Shown in pieces: positions 7,282 through 15,476 of a DNA stretch of 16,434 bases. The stretch covers positions 1-16,434 of the forward strand of contig JAHJWA010000124.1 of the NCBI GenBank assembly GCA_018828205.1. Reading direction: 5' to 3'. The position numbers were made by a program, and so were the translations under genes. Within the stretch, counting starts at the first letter, position 1; every line of letters begins with the position of its first letter. The notes beneath the pieces are model-generated. The model made no database searches and had not been told where the DNA came from. It saw only the letters and a program-made list of their open reading frames with translations. This stretch comes from Alphaproteobacteria bacterium (GTDB taxonomy: Bacteria; Pseudomonadota; Alphaproteobacteria; Sphingomonadales; Sphingomonadaceae).

Positions 7282-8330
7282 GCGGGGGGAACGGGGCCGC
7301 TGGATCCACGCACCACGAGTTCGCCGGTGACGATCACCGGCTCTTCTGGCGAGGGTTCCTTCCCGCTGTCGATCAGCAGTTCGACTGCGCGCGAAGCGGT
7401 GGCCGCGATGGGCTGATCGACCGCGGTCAGGGGCGGATCGGTGAATCGGACGATCGGCGAATTGTCGAAACTCACCAGCGACAGATCGCCGGGCACATCG
7501 AGCCCCATCGCGCGGGCGACTTCCAGCGCGGCGAGCGTCATCTGATCGCTGCTGCAAATGAGCGCCGTAGGTCGATGGTCGCGGGCGAGCAGCTTGTGCG
7601 CCGCCAGCTTTCCGCTGTCGAAGCCGAAATCGCCTCGCTCGCAAAGCCCGTCATGCGAAAGCCCCGCTTCGTCCATTGCGGCTTTCCAGCCATCGATCCG
7701 CCGTTTCGACAGGCTGAATTCATCGGGCCCGGCCACGAAACCGATCCGTTCATGTCCATGATCGAGCAGGTGCTGCGTCGCCAGCCGCGCGTTGGAGCGG
7801 TCGCCCATCGTGATGGCGATCCCCGGCCCATCCTGCCGCGACCCGATCCGCGCGAAGGGAATGTTCCGTTCGGCGAAGAAGCCCGTGATGAGCGGGTTTT
7901 CCGAATGCGGCGGCGTCAGGATCACCCCGTCCGGCTGCAGCGCCGCGATTGCGCCGCTGAGCTCGCGTTCGACGTGGTCGCTATGCGTATCGACCAGCTC
8001 GATCAGCATGCGGTATCCGCGTTCGGCGCAGGTCAGCATCCCGCCCAGCAGCATCTGGTCGACCCAGTCGCGCCCTTCGCGCGCCTTCCAGTCGGCGATC
8101 GTGCGTTCGCGATCATTGATGGCGAGGATCAGGTAAGAGCGCGAACCGCTCATTCGCTGCGCCGCGATAGAGGGAACATAGCCGAGCCGATCGATGCTCG
8201 CCTGCACCTTCGCCTTCATCGCCGGGCGGACGTTGGGTTCCTCGTTGATAACGCGGCTGACGGTCTGCAGCGAAACGCCCGCATCCGCTGCGACGTGCTT
8301 GATCGTGACCGCCTGGCGCCGTCTCGCCAT
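7278..8330 (-). CDS. LacI-family transcriptional regulator
   Basis: Predicted 350-residue cytosolic DNA-binding protein. Residues about 8-30 form the helix-turn-helix, VTIKHVAADAGVSLQTVSRV, with Leu21-Gln22 at the places equivalent to Tyr17-Gln18 of E. coli LacI. The hinge-helix segment IAAQRMSGSRS follows near residues 54-64, with Met where LacI has the minor-groove Leu56. The rest is a periplasmic-binding-protein-like sensor domain (about 65-340), including the CSSDQMTLAALEVARAMGLDVPGD stretch and the VSFDNSPI strand. It probably represses the beta-glucan genes until a glucan-derived sugar binds. Predicted operators lie at 6029, 11761 and 11782. It shares a 4-base overlap with the downstream MFS gene. 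No strong Shine-Dalgarno is seen before the ATG and no operator copy is visible in its own promoter, so autoregulation is not supported here. Confidence 0.93.
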   Translation of the reverse strand: MARRRQAVTIKHVAADAGVSLQTVSRVINEEPNVRPAMKAKVQASIDRLGYVPSIAAQRMSGSRSYLILAINDRERTIADWKAREGRDWVDQMLLGGMLTCAERGYRMLIELVDTHSDHVERELSGAIAALQPDGVILTPPHSENPLITGFFAERNIPFARIGSRQDGPGIAITMGDRSNARLATQHLLDHGHERIGFVAGPDEFSLSKRRIDGWKAAMDEAGLSHDGLCERGDFGFDSGKLAAHKLLARDHRPTALICSSDQMTLAALEVARAMGLDVPGDLSLVSFDNSPIVRFTDPPLTAVDQPIAATASRAVELLIDSGKEPSPEEPVIVTGELVVRGSSGPVPPA

Positions 8331-8435
8331 CTGTTAGTTCTTGTTCGTCATGCAGGAGGGCTGGCTAGCGTGCCCCGCCAGGTAATTCCAGACCCCAAAG
8401 GCGGAGAGAGCTCTGGCGTCGCAGAGACAAACGAC

Positions 8436-8467
8436 AAGCGGGCCCGCGACTGGACACGGACCCGCTT
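8436..8467 (-). terminator. Terminator of the TonB-dependent receptor gene
   Basis: Two 11-base arms (8436-8446 and 8457-8467) form a stem around a 10-base loop. In minus-strand RNA the one imperfect pair is a G-U wobble, whereas in plus-strand RNA it would be a C-A mismatch, so the hairpin suits minus-strand transcription. A moderately T-rich stretch (GTCGTTTGTCT) follows. It separates the receptor transcript from the LacI gene 105 bases on. Confidence 0.65.
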
Positions 8468-8492
8468 GCATTCGATGGGAGCCCTAAAGCGA

Positions 8493-11400
8493 TCAGAAAT
8501 CGAACCGCGCAAGGAAGGTAAAGCGGCGATCGTTTCGGAAGGCGGATCGTGTGAGGCGGGTGCCGTCGAAATCGATCACCTGGGTGGTGCGGGTAACCTC
8601 GTCGAGCAGGTTCACACCCTGAACGCCCAGCTTGATCCTGTCGGTCACAGCGACGAACAGCGAAGCATCGAGCTGCCCGGTCGACTCCTGCCAGATGGGC
8701 GAGAACGGGAAGATGTCGTCGCGCGGGGTGATCAGGAAATCCGAACGCCAATTGTAGGCGACCCGCGTGGAGATCGGCCCCTTTTCGTAGAAGATGGTGG
8801 CGTTCACCGTGTGCTTCGAGACGCCCTGGAGCGGCTGCTGAGAAGCGAAATTGCTGCGGTTGCCCAAGATGTCGGGATTGGAGAAATCCCCCGCATCGAC
8901 ATAGGTATAGGTAAGCTGCGAACCGAACCCGCTGAGCAGCCCGGGCAGGAAGTCGTACGACTGCTGATAGGCGAATTCGACTCCCTTGAGCGTACCACCC
9001 TGCTCATTGTCCGGCTGGTTGAATTCGACCGCAATGTCACCGGTTTCGCTCGGAACATCGAGAATGTTCACGCCGCCGCTGACGATCCCGGAAAGATCCT
9101 TCAGGAAGCCCGCAACCGTCAGCGAACCGACGCTGTTGAAATACCATTCGAGCGATAGGTCGTAATTCCAGGATTCGGTCGCCTGGATGTCCCGGTTACC
9201 GGTCGAGAGCTGGAACAGGGGCCCCGTCTCGAGCGTGCCGCCGGACAGCAAGTCGCCGGTGTTGTCCACGATGGTCCCGCCAGCGCGGAACACCGCGAGG
9301 TCGGGACGCGAAATCCCCTTCGACACCGCCGCACGCAACAGCAAGCCATCACCGAAGTCCAGCTTCGCGTTGAAGCTGGGCAGCCAGTGATCGAAGGTGA
9401 TGTCGCGGTCGTCGACGATCACCTGGCCCGTATAGGCGGCGGCGAATTGCGCCAGCCTCCCATCGGACAGCTGGCAATAGCCGATCTGCGCCGTGGGGTT
9501 GGGATTGTTGTCGCAGGAGAACTGTATCTCGGAAACCTGGACGATCCCGTCGCCGTTGCCGCCCGCGTTGTTGGCGGGATCGTCGAAATCCGCCGGGTTG
9601 GGCAGAGCGATCACGCCGCCGCTCTTCACGGTGGTGTTGACGTAGCGCACCCCGAAATTGCCTTCGAGAAGCCACCCATTGTCGAAGTCGAGACCATAGT
9701 CGAATCGGGCGTATGCCGCCCCCGTCAGCTCGTCGACATCGGAGATCTGGTCCGGCGAGAACCCGTCCGCCATCGGGGTCCACCGTTCGGGCAGAAATTC
9801 CGGGAAAGCGAAGGCCGCGATCGTCTCCGCCTGCTGGATGGTGGTTCCGTCGAGATACTCGCCGATGAAATCGTCGCCACCGAAGAAAAAGCCGCCGCCG
9901 TTCTCGATCGGGGTGGGGGCATTACCCCGCTGGAAATTCTCGGCGAACGGGGTGCGGTAAGCGCTCGCATCGGGGAAATCCTTGGGGTAGGCGCCGCCGC
10001 AGCCATAGACCTGCGGATCGGCGCAGTTCCAATTGCCATTGCGCCCCGTCCAGGGCGCGCCGAGCGAACCCCAGTTCTGGAAATTGGTATCGCGCGTCGT
10101 GCGCTTGCGTTCGGCCCAGCGTGTTCCGAAGCGCGCCCGTTTGATAAAGCCGGTGTCGCTGACATCGTAATCGACATCGAAGCGGACGCTGTCGAGCGTG
10201 CCTTCGTTGCGTGCCTTGCTGTCCAGCAGGAACCAGTAATAGCTGTAGTCGGGATCGCTGTAGATACCTTCAGGGGCGCCGATCGGCGTGATGAACTGCA
10301 CCTGCGGCGTGGCGCCGGTGTTGTCGACCACCAGATCGGAGAAGGTGTTCATCGCCCCGATGATGGAATCCTGCCGCAGGTCGGAACTGATGTGCTGGAG
10401 CTCGAAATTGAAGCGCAACCGATCGGTTGCCTCGAACTGGGCGTCGAACGAGATATCCTCGGTCTTCGCCTCGGTGTTCCGCTGGAAGCGCGCCAGTTCG
10501 GTGGGCAGTCCGCCCCAGGGGGAAACGCTGGAATCGCCCGTAATCTGGGTCAGGGTGCCGGTCTGAAAGACGCCGTTCTCGTCGAAGGTCCAATCCGTCC
10601 CGGCCCGTCGGATCGGGAAGCCCGCATCATTGTTGACCAGCGCCTGGATGAAATATTCGTCGGTGAAAAACTGCGTTTCCGCGCGGAGATACTCGAATGT
10701 CGCGAACAGGCGCCCATCCCCGCTCTCGAACTGGCCGATCGCCGAAAATGCCTCGCGATCGCGCTCCAGGTCGGTGGTGCGCACGCCGGCGCCCTTGGGG
10801 ACCACCACAGTGCCGGGCGGCGGGAAATTGCTTTCGTCGAAATTGACCTCGCCGAAGCCACCCGAGCTTACGGCCTGCGTACGGATGCATGGCGTGTCCA
10901 GGCTCGGCTCGCGATAGCAGGGATCCTGCAGCTGCGACGCATCGGTGCGGCTGACAAGCTCCGACTTCGCATAGCCGAGCTGCAGGCCGAAAATGCTGCC
11001 GCCGCCCGTGGTCCAGGTGTTGGAGAGGATTCCCGAAAAACCGGGCGACCATTCCTTTGCAAGATCGCCGTAATTCGCCTCGATCGAACCGGCCAACTGC
11101 AGCCCGGGATTATCGAGCGGCTTGCGGGTTACCAGATTGACGGTGCCGGCGATCCCGCCATCGACCATATCGGCGGTGGTGTTCTTGAACACTTCGACGC
11201 GGCCCAGGAGTTCGGGCGACACATCGTTGAACGAAAGTACGCGGCCGCCGGTGGCGGAGAAGATGTCGCGGCCGTTGAGCTCGGAACGGACGTAGGGAAG
11301 CCCGCGAATGACGACGCCGGTGCCCTCGACCGAGAAGCGGTCGGGATCGGAGGTTTTCTCGAACCGGCCGATATTGACTCCAGGGACGCGCTGCAGCGCT

Positions 11401-11693
11401 TCGGCAACCGAGCGATCGGCCAGCGCGCCGATGTCTTCGGCGGTGATGACGTCGACCACCGTGTCGGCATCCCGCTTGATATCCTGTGCGGATTCGAGCG
11501 AGGCGCGGAAACCGGTGACGAGGATGACGTTGTCCTCGCCAGCCGGTTCCTGACTCTCGGCTTCGCTGGGGGAGCCCTCACCCGCTTCTTGCGCCAAGGC
11601 AGGGTGTGCCGCAACCAGCGCGAGACCCGATGCGGTGGTCAGCGCAGCGATGCGGCTTGCGGCGCGCGCAGCGCCGGTGATTTTCCGAGACAT
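8493..11693 (-). CDS. TonB-dependent outer-membrane receptor (Caulobacter/Xanthomonas carbohydrate type)
   Basis: Predicted 1066-residue outer-membrane receptor. The signal peptide ends AHPALA before Gln35. A linker leads to the probable TonB box DNVILVTGFR (54-63). The plug domain (about 70-200) contains DVITAEDIGALADRSVAEAL and RVPGVNIGRF, characteristic of the long receptors common in Caulobacter and Xanthomonas (TIGR01782-like). The remainder is a 22-strand-type barrel ending in aromatic FLARFDF. There is no N-terminal signalling domain, so FecIR-type sigma-factor control is unlikely. Gene context suggests active import of beta-glucan oligosaccharides; no SusD partner is present. The start follows GGGAGGAATAC, a strong ribosome site, and a perfect TATAAT lies 21-26 bases before the ATG. 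Two LacI-type palindromes lie further upstream in the region shared with the divergent halogenase gene. The substrate is inferred. Confidence 0.93.
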   Translation of the reverse strand: MSRKITGAARAASRIAALTTASGLALVAAHPALAQEAGEGSPSEAESQEPAGEDNVILVTGFRASLESAQDIKRDADTVVDVITAEDIGALADRSVAEALQRVPGVNIGRFEKTSDPDRFSVEGTGVVIRGLPYVRSELNGRDIFSATGGRVLSFNDVSPELLGRVEVFKNTTADMVDGGIAGTVNLVTRKPLDNPGLQLAGSIEANYGDLAKEWSPGFSGILSNTWTTGGGSIFGLQLGYAKSELVSRTDASQLQDPCYREPSLDTPCIRTQAVSSGGFGEVNFDESNFPPPGTVVVPKGAGVRTTDLERDREAFSAIGQFESGDGRLFATFEYLRAETQFFTDEYFIQALVNNDAGFPIRRAGTDWTFDENGVFQTGTLTQITGDSSVSPWGGLPTELARFQRNTEAKTEDISFDAQFEATDRLRFNFELQHISSDLRQDSIIGAMNTFSDLVVDNTGATPQVQFITPIGAPEGIYSDPDYSYYWFLLDSKARNEGTLDSVRFDVDYDVSDTGFIKRARFGTRWAERKRTTRDTNFQNWGSLGAPWTGRNGNWNCADPQVYGCGGAYPKDFPDASAYRTPFAENFQRGNAPTPIENGGGFFFGGDDFIGEYLDGTTIQQAETIAAFAFPEFLPERWTPMADGFSPDQISDVDELTGAAYARFDYGLDFDNGWLLEGNFGVRYVNTTVKSGGVIALPNPADFDDPANNAGGNGDGIVQVSEIQFSCDNNPNPTAQIGYCQLSDGRLAQFAAAYTGQVIVDDRDITFDHWLPSFNAKLDFGDGLLLRAAVSKGISRPDLAVFRAGGTIVDNTGDLLSGGTLETGPLFQLSTGNRDIQATESWNYDLSLEWYFNSVGSLTVAGFLKDLSGIVSGGVNILDVPSETGDIAVEFNQPDNEQGGTLKGVEFAYQQSYDFLPGLLSGFGSQLTYTYVDAGDFSNPDILGNRSNFASQQPLQGVSKHTVNATIFYEKGPISTRVAYNWRSDFLITPRDDIFPFSPIWQESTGQLDASLFVAVTDRIKLGVQGVNLLDEVTRTTQVIDFDGTRLTRSAFRNDRRFTFLARFDF

Positions 11694-11713
11694 GTATTCC
11701 TCCCCTGCTCATT

Positions 11714-11719
11714 ATTATA
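11714..11719 (-). promoter_or_regulatory. Putative -10 box of the receptor gene
   Basis: The minus strand reads a perfect TATAAT here, just upstream of the GGGAGG ribosome site of the TonB-dependent receptor. No good -35 hexamer is found at 16-18 bases. This may indicate a weak or activator-dependent promoter. Confidence 0.45.
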
Positions 11720-11760
11720 TGGCGAACGACTGCGCCTTTGTCTTGTCACATATCGCCAGA

Positions 11761-11774
11761 TGTGATCGTTCACA
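11761..11774. promoter_or_regulatory. Predicted LacI-family operator, site 1
   Basis: TGTGATCGTTCACA has perfect 5-base arms, TGTGA and TCACA, around TCGT with a central CpG. It closely resembles the symmetric lac operator TGTGAGCGCTCACA. It lies between the receptor and halogenase genes and overlaps a possible -35 hexamer (TTCACA, 11769-11774) for the halogenase. Confidence 0.68.
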
Positions 11775-11781
11775 AGACCCG

Positions 11782-11795
11782 TATGAACGTTCACA
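11782..11795. promoter_or_regulatory. Predicted LacI-family operator, site 2
   Basis: TATGAACGTTCACA contains a perfect 10-base palindrome, TGAACGTTCA, with a central CpG. It is followed by ATT, as in the lac operator right half (CACAATT). Its centre is 21 bp from that of site 1, two helical turns, so both would face the same side of the DNA. Confidence 0.68.
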
Positions 11796-11846
11796 ATTGG
11801 GTGTTACGGTCTGGCAACAGCCGGGCGAAACTGGCAGGGACGAGGG

Positions 11847-13355
11847 ATGGGTGTAGGAAAAGTCGTTATCGTTGGGGGTGGAACCGCGGGCTGGATGGCC
11901 GCTGCCGCGCTGTCGCGGCTGAAGGCCGGCCATGCAATCGACATCACGCTCGTGGAGTCCGAGCAGATCGGGACCGTGGGCGTAGGCGAAGCGACCATCC
12001 CGCCGTTCCTGGAATTCAACAACCTGCTGGATATCGACGAGCGGGAGATGCTCGCCGCGACGCAAGGCTCGTTCAAGCTCGGCATCCAGTTCGTGAACTG
12101 GGGCAACATCGGCGAGAGCTACATCCACCCCTTCGGCAGCTATGGCTATGAAATCGGCGGGGTTTCCTTCCAGCATATCTGGCATCGCCTGCGCCAAGGC
12201 GGGGACAAGCGACCGATCCAGGCTTTCAGCCTCGAAACCATGGCCGCCTATTTCGGCAAGTTCGCCCGGACCGAGGACTATCGCCGCGACGATCTGCCTC
12301 CCACCAACTACGCCTATCATATCGACGCGACCCGCTACGCGCGCTTCCTGCGTACCTATGCGGAAGGGCACGGCGTGGTGCGGCGCGAAGGCAAGGTCGC
12401 GGATGTCACGCTCGACGGCGGATCGGGCCATGTCGCCTCGATCACGATGGAGGACGGCGTCACGATCGACGGCGATCTGTTCGTCGATTGCTCGGGCTTC
12501 CGCGGCCTGCTGATCGAACAGGCACTCCAAACCGGCTACGAGGACTGGCGCCACTATCTGCCTTGCGACCGCGCGGTCGCGCTCCCTTGCCAGCGTGAGG
12601 ACGGCAGCGCGCCCTCGCCCATGACCCGCGCCACCGCGCACAGCGCCGGCTGGCAATGGCAGGTCCCGCTTCAGCATCGCAACGGCAACGGACATGTCTA
12701 TTGCAGCGAATTTATGGGCGACGAGGAAGCGCACGATATCCTGGTTCGGAATATCGCCGGCAAGCCGCAGGCGGATCCCAATTTCCTGCGCTTCACAACT
12801 GGGCGCCGGAAGAAGTTCTGGAACAAGAACGTCGTCGCGCTCGGCCTGTCCGCGGGCTTCATGGAACCGCTGGAATCGACTTCGATCCACCTGATCAACA
12901 CCGGCATCAACAAGCTGATCTCGCTGCTGTCGCTCGACGGGATCACCCAGGTGCAGGAAGATACGTTCAACCGCCTCACCGGCAAGGAATATGCGCGCAT
13001 ACGCGATTTCCTCGTGCTCCACTACCATGCCACCAACCGCACCGATTCCGATTTCTGGAACCACTGTCGGACGATGGATGTGCCAGACACGCTCGCGGAG
13101 AAAATCGAACTGTTTCGCTCCAACGGGCAGATCTTCCGCGAGGAGGACGAGCTGTTTACCGAAACCAGCTGGGCTGCGGTGATGATGGGTCAGGGTATCG
13201 CGATGGGCGGGCACAACCCGATGGCGGACACCATCGGCGGCCCCGCGCTTCTGAGCGAGGTCGACGAGATCGAGAAATCCGTCAAATTCCTCGTCCAGCA
13301 AATGCCGACGCACGCGGATTATCTCGCCAGATATTGTCCCGCCGCACCGAGTTGA
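11847..13355 (+). CDS. Flavin-dependent tryptophan-halogenase-like protein
   Basis: Predicted 502-residue cytosolic flavoprotein. The FAD-binding motif GGGTAGW is at residues 10-16 and the second conserved segment GVGEATIPP near 45-53. Lys77 in SFKLGIQF matches the catalytic lysine (Lys79 of PrnA). W269-Q-W271-Q-V273-P274 is the WxWxIP halogenase signature with Val for Ile. Glu343 in PLESTSIH matches the catalytic Glu346 of PrnA. All key residues are therefore present, and the protein is probably an active chlorinase or brominase needing reduced flavin. No flavin reductase is seen nearby. It is divergent from the TonB-dependent receptor and shares its 153-base control region with two LacI-type palindromes. 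Such halogenases are often paired with these receptors in sphingomonads and Xanthomonas, but their natural substrates are mostly unknown. AGGGA lies 6 bases before the ATG. Confidence 0.92.
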   Translation: MGVGKVVIVGGGTAGWMAAAALSRLKAGHAIDITLVESEQIGTVGVGEATIPPFLEFNNLLDIDEREMLAATQGSFKLGIQFVNWGNIGESYIHPFGSYGYEIGGVSFQHIWHRLRQGGDKRPIQAFSLETMAAYFGKFARTEDYRRDDLPPTNYAYHIDATRYARFLRTYAEGHGVVRREGKVADVTLDGGSGHVASITMEDGVTIDGDLFVDCSGFRGLLIEQALQTGYEDWRHYLPCDRAVALPCQREDGSAPSPMTRATAHSAGWQWQVPLQHRNGNGHVYCSEFMGDEEAHDILVRNIAGKPQADPNFLRFTTGRRKKFWNKNVVALGLSAGFMEPLESTSIHLINTGINKLISLLSLDGITQVQEDTFNRLTGKEYARIRDFLVLHYHATNRTDSDFWNHCRTMDVPDTLAEKIELFRSNGQIFREEDELFTETSWAAVMMGQGIAMGGHNPMADTIGGPALLSEVDEIEKSVKFLVQQMPTHADYLARYCPAAPS

Positions 13356-13370
13356 ACCGGTGCAGCGCTC

Positions 13371-13400
13371 GAAGCCATAACCCTCCCCGGGTCCGGCTTC
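13371..13400. terminator. Weak hairpin between convergent halogenase and S10 peptidase genes
   Basis: GAAGCC (13371-13376) pairs with GGCTTC (13395-13400) around an 18-base, partly GC-rich loop. It lies in the 57-base gap between the two convergent stops, so it could end either transcript, but the stem is short and there is no T-run. Confidence 0.3.
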
Positions 13401-13412
13401 CAGGCAGCGCAA

Positions 13413-14924
13413 TCAGCGCGCGATGATGAACTCGCGTACGTCTGCCGACAGCGCCTGCCGGTCCTCGTCTCGAATATACATCATGTGGCCAGAGTCGTAA
13501 TAGCGCCATTCGATCCGGTCCTGAGGGATGCCGGTGCGGGTGAGTGCGTATTCGGCGGCAAAGAAGGGCGTGGCGAAATCGTACCAGCCCTGGCCCACGA
13601 ATATCCGCATCCCCGAATTCTCGCGCAGCGCCCGGCCCAGATAGGGCGTGACATTGAGGTAGGCGTTGAGATCGCGTCCGCCCTCGAGATTCCAGTCCCA
13701 CGGGCCGACATTGCCGATCGCGACATAATTCTCGTCGGTGTCATACCCCAGCGTCTCGCGCATGAAGTGGTTGACCGCCGCATTGTAGCCGCCGTCGATA
13801 CCGTAGAAGCTGGGATCATTGTCCGGATATTCGCCCGCGCTGTCGTAGTCGACGCCGGTATAGCGGCTGTCGAGCCGACCCACGGTCAGCCCGCGATCGC
13901 GCAGCAATTCCTTGTAGAACCGGCCCGAGCTGACGCGCAGATCCGCCGCTTCGAGAAACCGCTCGGAGAGGCCGGTGAACCGCGCCAGGTCAGCCCGGAT
14001 GGCGGCGCGTTCCTCGCCGGAGGCGGTCTGCCCCTTGAGCAGAAAACTCGCATAGGGTCCGATGGCGAACTGGCGCGCCTGCTCGACGAATTGCGCGACC
14101 GAGGCAGCATCCGTCCCCGCCTTGCCGTGATAATGCGCCGTGGCCGCCATCGTCGGCAGAGTGGTGATATAGCTCAGCTCCGCACCCTCGGTTTCCGCGC
14201 CCGCCCCGAAATCCAGAACGGTGGAGATCAGGATCACGCCGTTGAGAGCGACATCATTGTAGCCCCCCTCCAGCTGGTCCACCACCGCCGCCGAGCGCGT
14301 GGTGCCATAGCTTTCGCCGCCGAGGAATTTGGGGCTGTTCCAGCGGCCATTGTCGCTCAGCCAGCGGCGGATCACCTCCGCCACCGAGCGCGCGTCCTTG
14401 GTTACGCCCCAGTAATCCGTGCCCTCGGTATCGCCGATCAGATGCGAAAAGCCTGTGCCGACGGGGTCGATAAAGACCAGGTCGGTCACATCCAGAAGCG
14501 AATCCGGATTGTCGAGAATGGGATAAGGCGGGGCGCCGTCATCGCGGGCATCCGAGGGAATGGCGACGCGCTTGGGGCCGAAGGCGCCCATCTGCAGCCA
14601 GACCGAGCCCGAACCCGGTCCACCGTTGAACAGGAAGGTGACCGGTCGCGTCTCGTCGCGCGGCTCCGCCACATAGGAGGTCACCACTATGGCGGCAGCC
14701 GGTTCGTCCTTGTCGTTGGTCAGCACCGTCTCAGCCACGGTGGCGGTGTAATCGATCCGCGTACCGCCAAAGGTCCCCGACAATTGGCGCGACGCGGAAT
14801 TGGCCACATAGTCGGCCTGCAGCTCGGTGTCGGATCTCTGGTTACCCTCCTCCTGCGCGGCGAGGGGAATGGGCGAAAGCGCAAGCGCGGCGGCGGCCGT
14901 AGCGACGATGGAAAATTTGATCAT
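13413..14924 (-). CDS. Secreted S10 family serine carboxypeptidase-like protein
   Basis: Predicted 503-residue exported protein with a signal peptide ending PLAAQ near residue 24, so probably periplasmic. It shows an alpha/beta-hydrolase fold of the S10 type: FLFNGGPGSGSVWLQMGAFGP near 98-116 forms the oxyanion region, FIDPVGTGFS is near 151-160, the nucleophile Ser205 lies in GGESYGTTR, Asp449 in GWYDFATP and His480 in DSGHMMY. The full catalytic triad is present and the length suits the family, so it should cut C-terminal residues from peptides, or act as a related acyltransferase. It converges on the halogenase and has no evident tie to glucan use. No clear Shine-Dalgarno precedes the ATG, but the signal peptide begins there, so the start is accepted. 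Confidence 0.9.
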   Translation of the reverse strand: MIKFSIVATAAAALALSPIPLAAQEEGNQRSDTELQADYVANSASRQLSGTFGGTRIDYTATVAETVLTNDKDEPAAAIVVTSYVAEPRDETRPVTFLFNGGPGSGSVWLQMGAFGPKRVAIPSDARDDGAPPYPILDNPDSLLDVTDLVFIDPVGTGFSHLIGDTEGTDYWGVTKDARSVAEVIRRWLSDNGRWNSPKFLGGESYGTTRSAAVVDQLEGGYNDVALNGVILISTVLDFGAGAETEGAELSYITTLPTMAATAHYHGKAGTDAASVAQFVEQARQFAIGPYASFLLKGQTASGEERAAIRADLARFTGLSERFLEAADLRVSSGRFYKELLRDRGLTVGRLDSRYTGVDYDSAGEYPDNDPSFYGIDGGYNAAVNHFMRETLGYDTDENYVAIGNVGPWDWNLEGGRDLNAYLNVTPYLGRALRENSGMRIFVGQGWYDFATPFFAAEYALTRTGIPQDRIEWRYYDSGHMMYIRDEDRQALSADVREFIIAR

Positions 14925-15132
14925 GACACGGCCATGCCAAAGCGCGGCGCCGGCTGCAATGGCGCACGCCTAAAGCTTGCGGACCGCGGATCGGCAGGAA
15001 TGAAGCCCGCTTTTACAGGGCAAACTGGCGGAGCCGGTGGGATACGCGACCAATGCGTAACCGATTGAATTACAATACGTACTAAAGAGCGAATGTGATC
15101 TCTTACCCCCAAGGGTACTCCGCCTTACTGAA

Positions 15133-15168
15133 ATGCCGTAACCAGCGCGCCTCAACCGGTTATGGCGT
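15133..15168 (+). other. Intergenic hairpin of unknown role
   Basis: ATGCCGTAACC (15133-15143) pairs with GGTTATGGCGT (15158-15168) around a 14-base loop. In plus-strand RNA the two imperfect positions become G-U wobbles, giving an 11-bp stem. In minus-strand RNA they would be mismatches, so a plus-strand transcript is favoured. It is not followed by a T-run. Confidence 0.4.
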
Positions 15169-15454
15169 GCTCGTCTCCTTAGCTCCTCCCGCTCAGCCAC
15201 TGGCAGAGGTCAACGCGGGCCCGCACTGCGTAGCGCCACTCGTTAGCCCAGCGCTCGGCTTCATGACCGCGAGCCTCGACGCCGCCCAGCGGTTTCACAC
15301 GCTGTTGCGCCCTGCGCCTTACGTCACTGCAATCGGCGTTGCCGTCACCACGAACGCCCCCCTTGCGAGACAGCCAAGGGTTCGCGGTTTCTTGACGCGT
15401 GCAGCGAACGCCGCCCAACGTCACTCAAAACCGCCGCCATCCGTCAATAAGCTC

Positions 15455-15476
15455 GCCCTCACCAAGGCGGGAGGGC
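15455..15476 (-). terminator. Probable terminator of the BLUF gene
   Basis: On the minus strand GCCCTC and GAGGGC form a 6-bp stem with a 10-base loop, starting 5 bases after the BLUF stop codon and followed by GAGCTTATT. The stem is short and the T-run poor, so confidence is limited. Confidence 0.4.

Noticed and set aside
6085..7644. A longer version of the MFS transporter starting at 7644
   Set aside because: The extra 121 residues are Arg-rich, lack membrane character, and lie inside the LacI gene. The GTG at 7281 directly precedes the first hydrophobic helix.
9387..11765. A 792-codon plus-strand open frame opposite the receptor gene
   Set aside because: It is antisense to a clear TonB-dependent receptor, has no recognisable domain, and long antisense frames are expected in GC-rich DNA. 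The same applies to plus 2134-3540, plus 7101-9158, minus 11715-13412 and plus 13485-15068.
11746..11765. TCACAT-N8-ATGTGA inverted repeat overlapping operator site 1
   Set aside because: It reuses the TGTGA arm of site 1, and the extra TCACA lacks a partner half-site at the expected distance, so it is probably incidental or a lone half-site.
11761..11774. Classical CRP/FNR-type site
   Set aside because: The TGTGA and TCACA arms are 4 bases apart, not the 6 of a CRP site, and the core has the central CpG of LacI-family operators.
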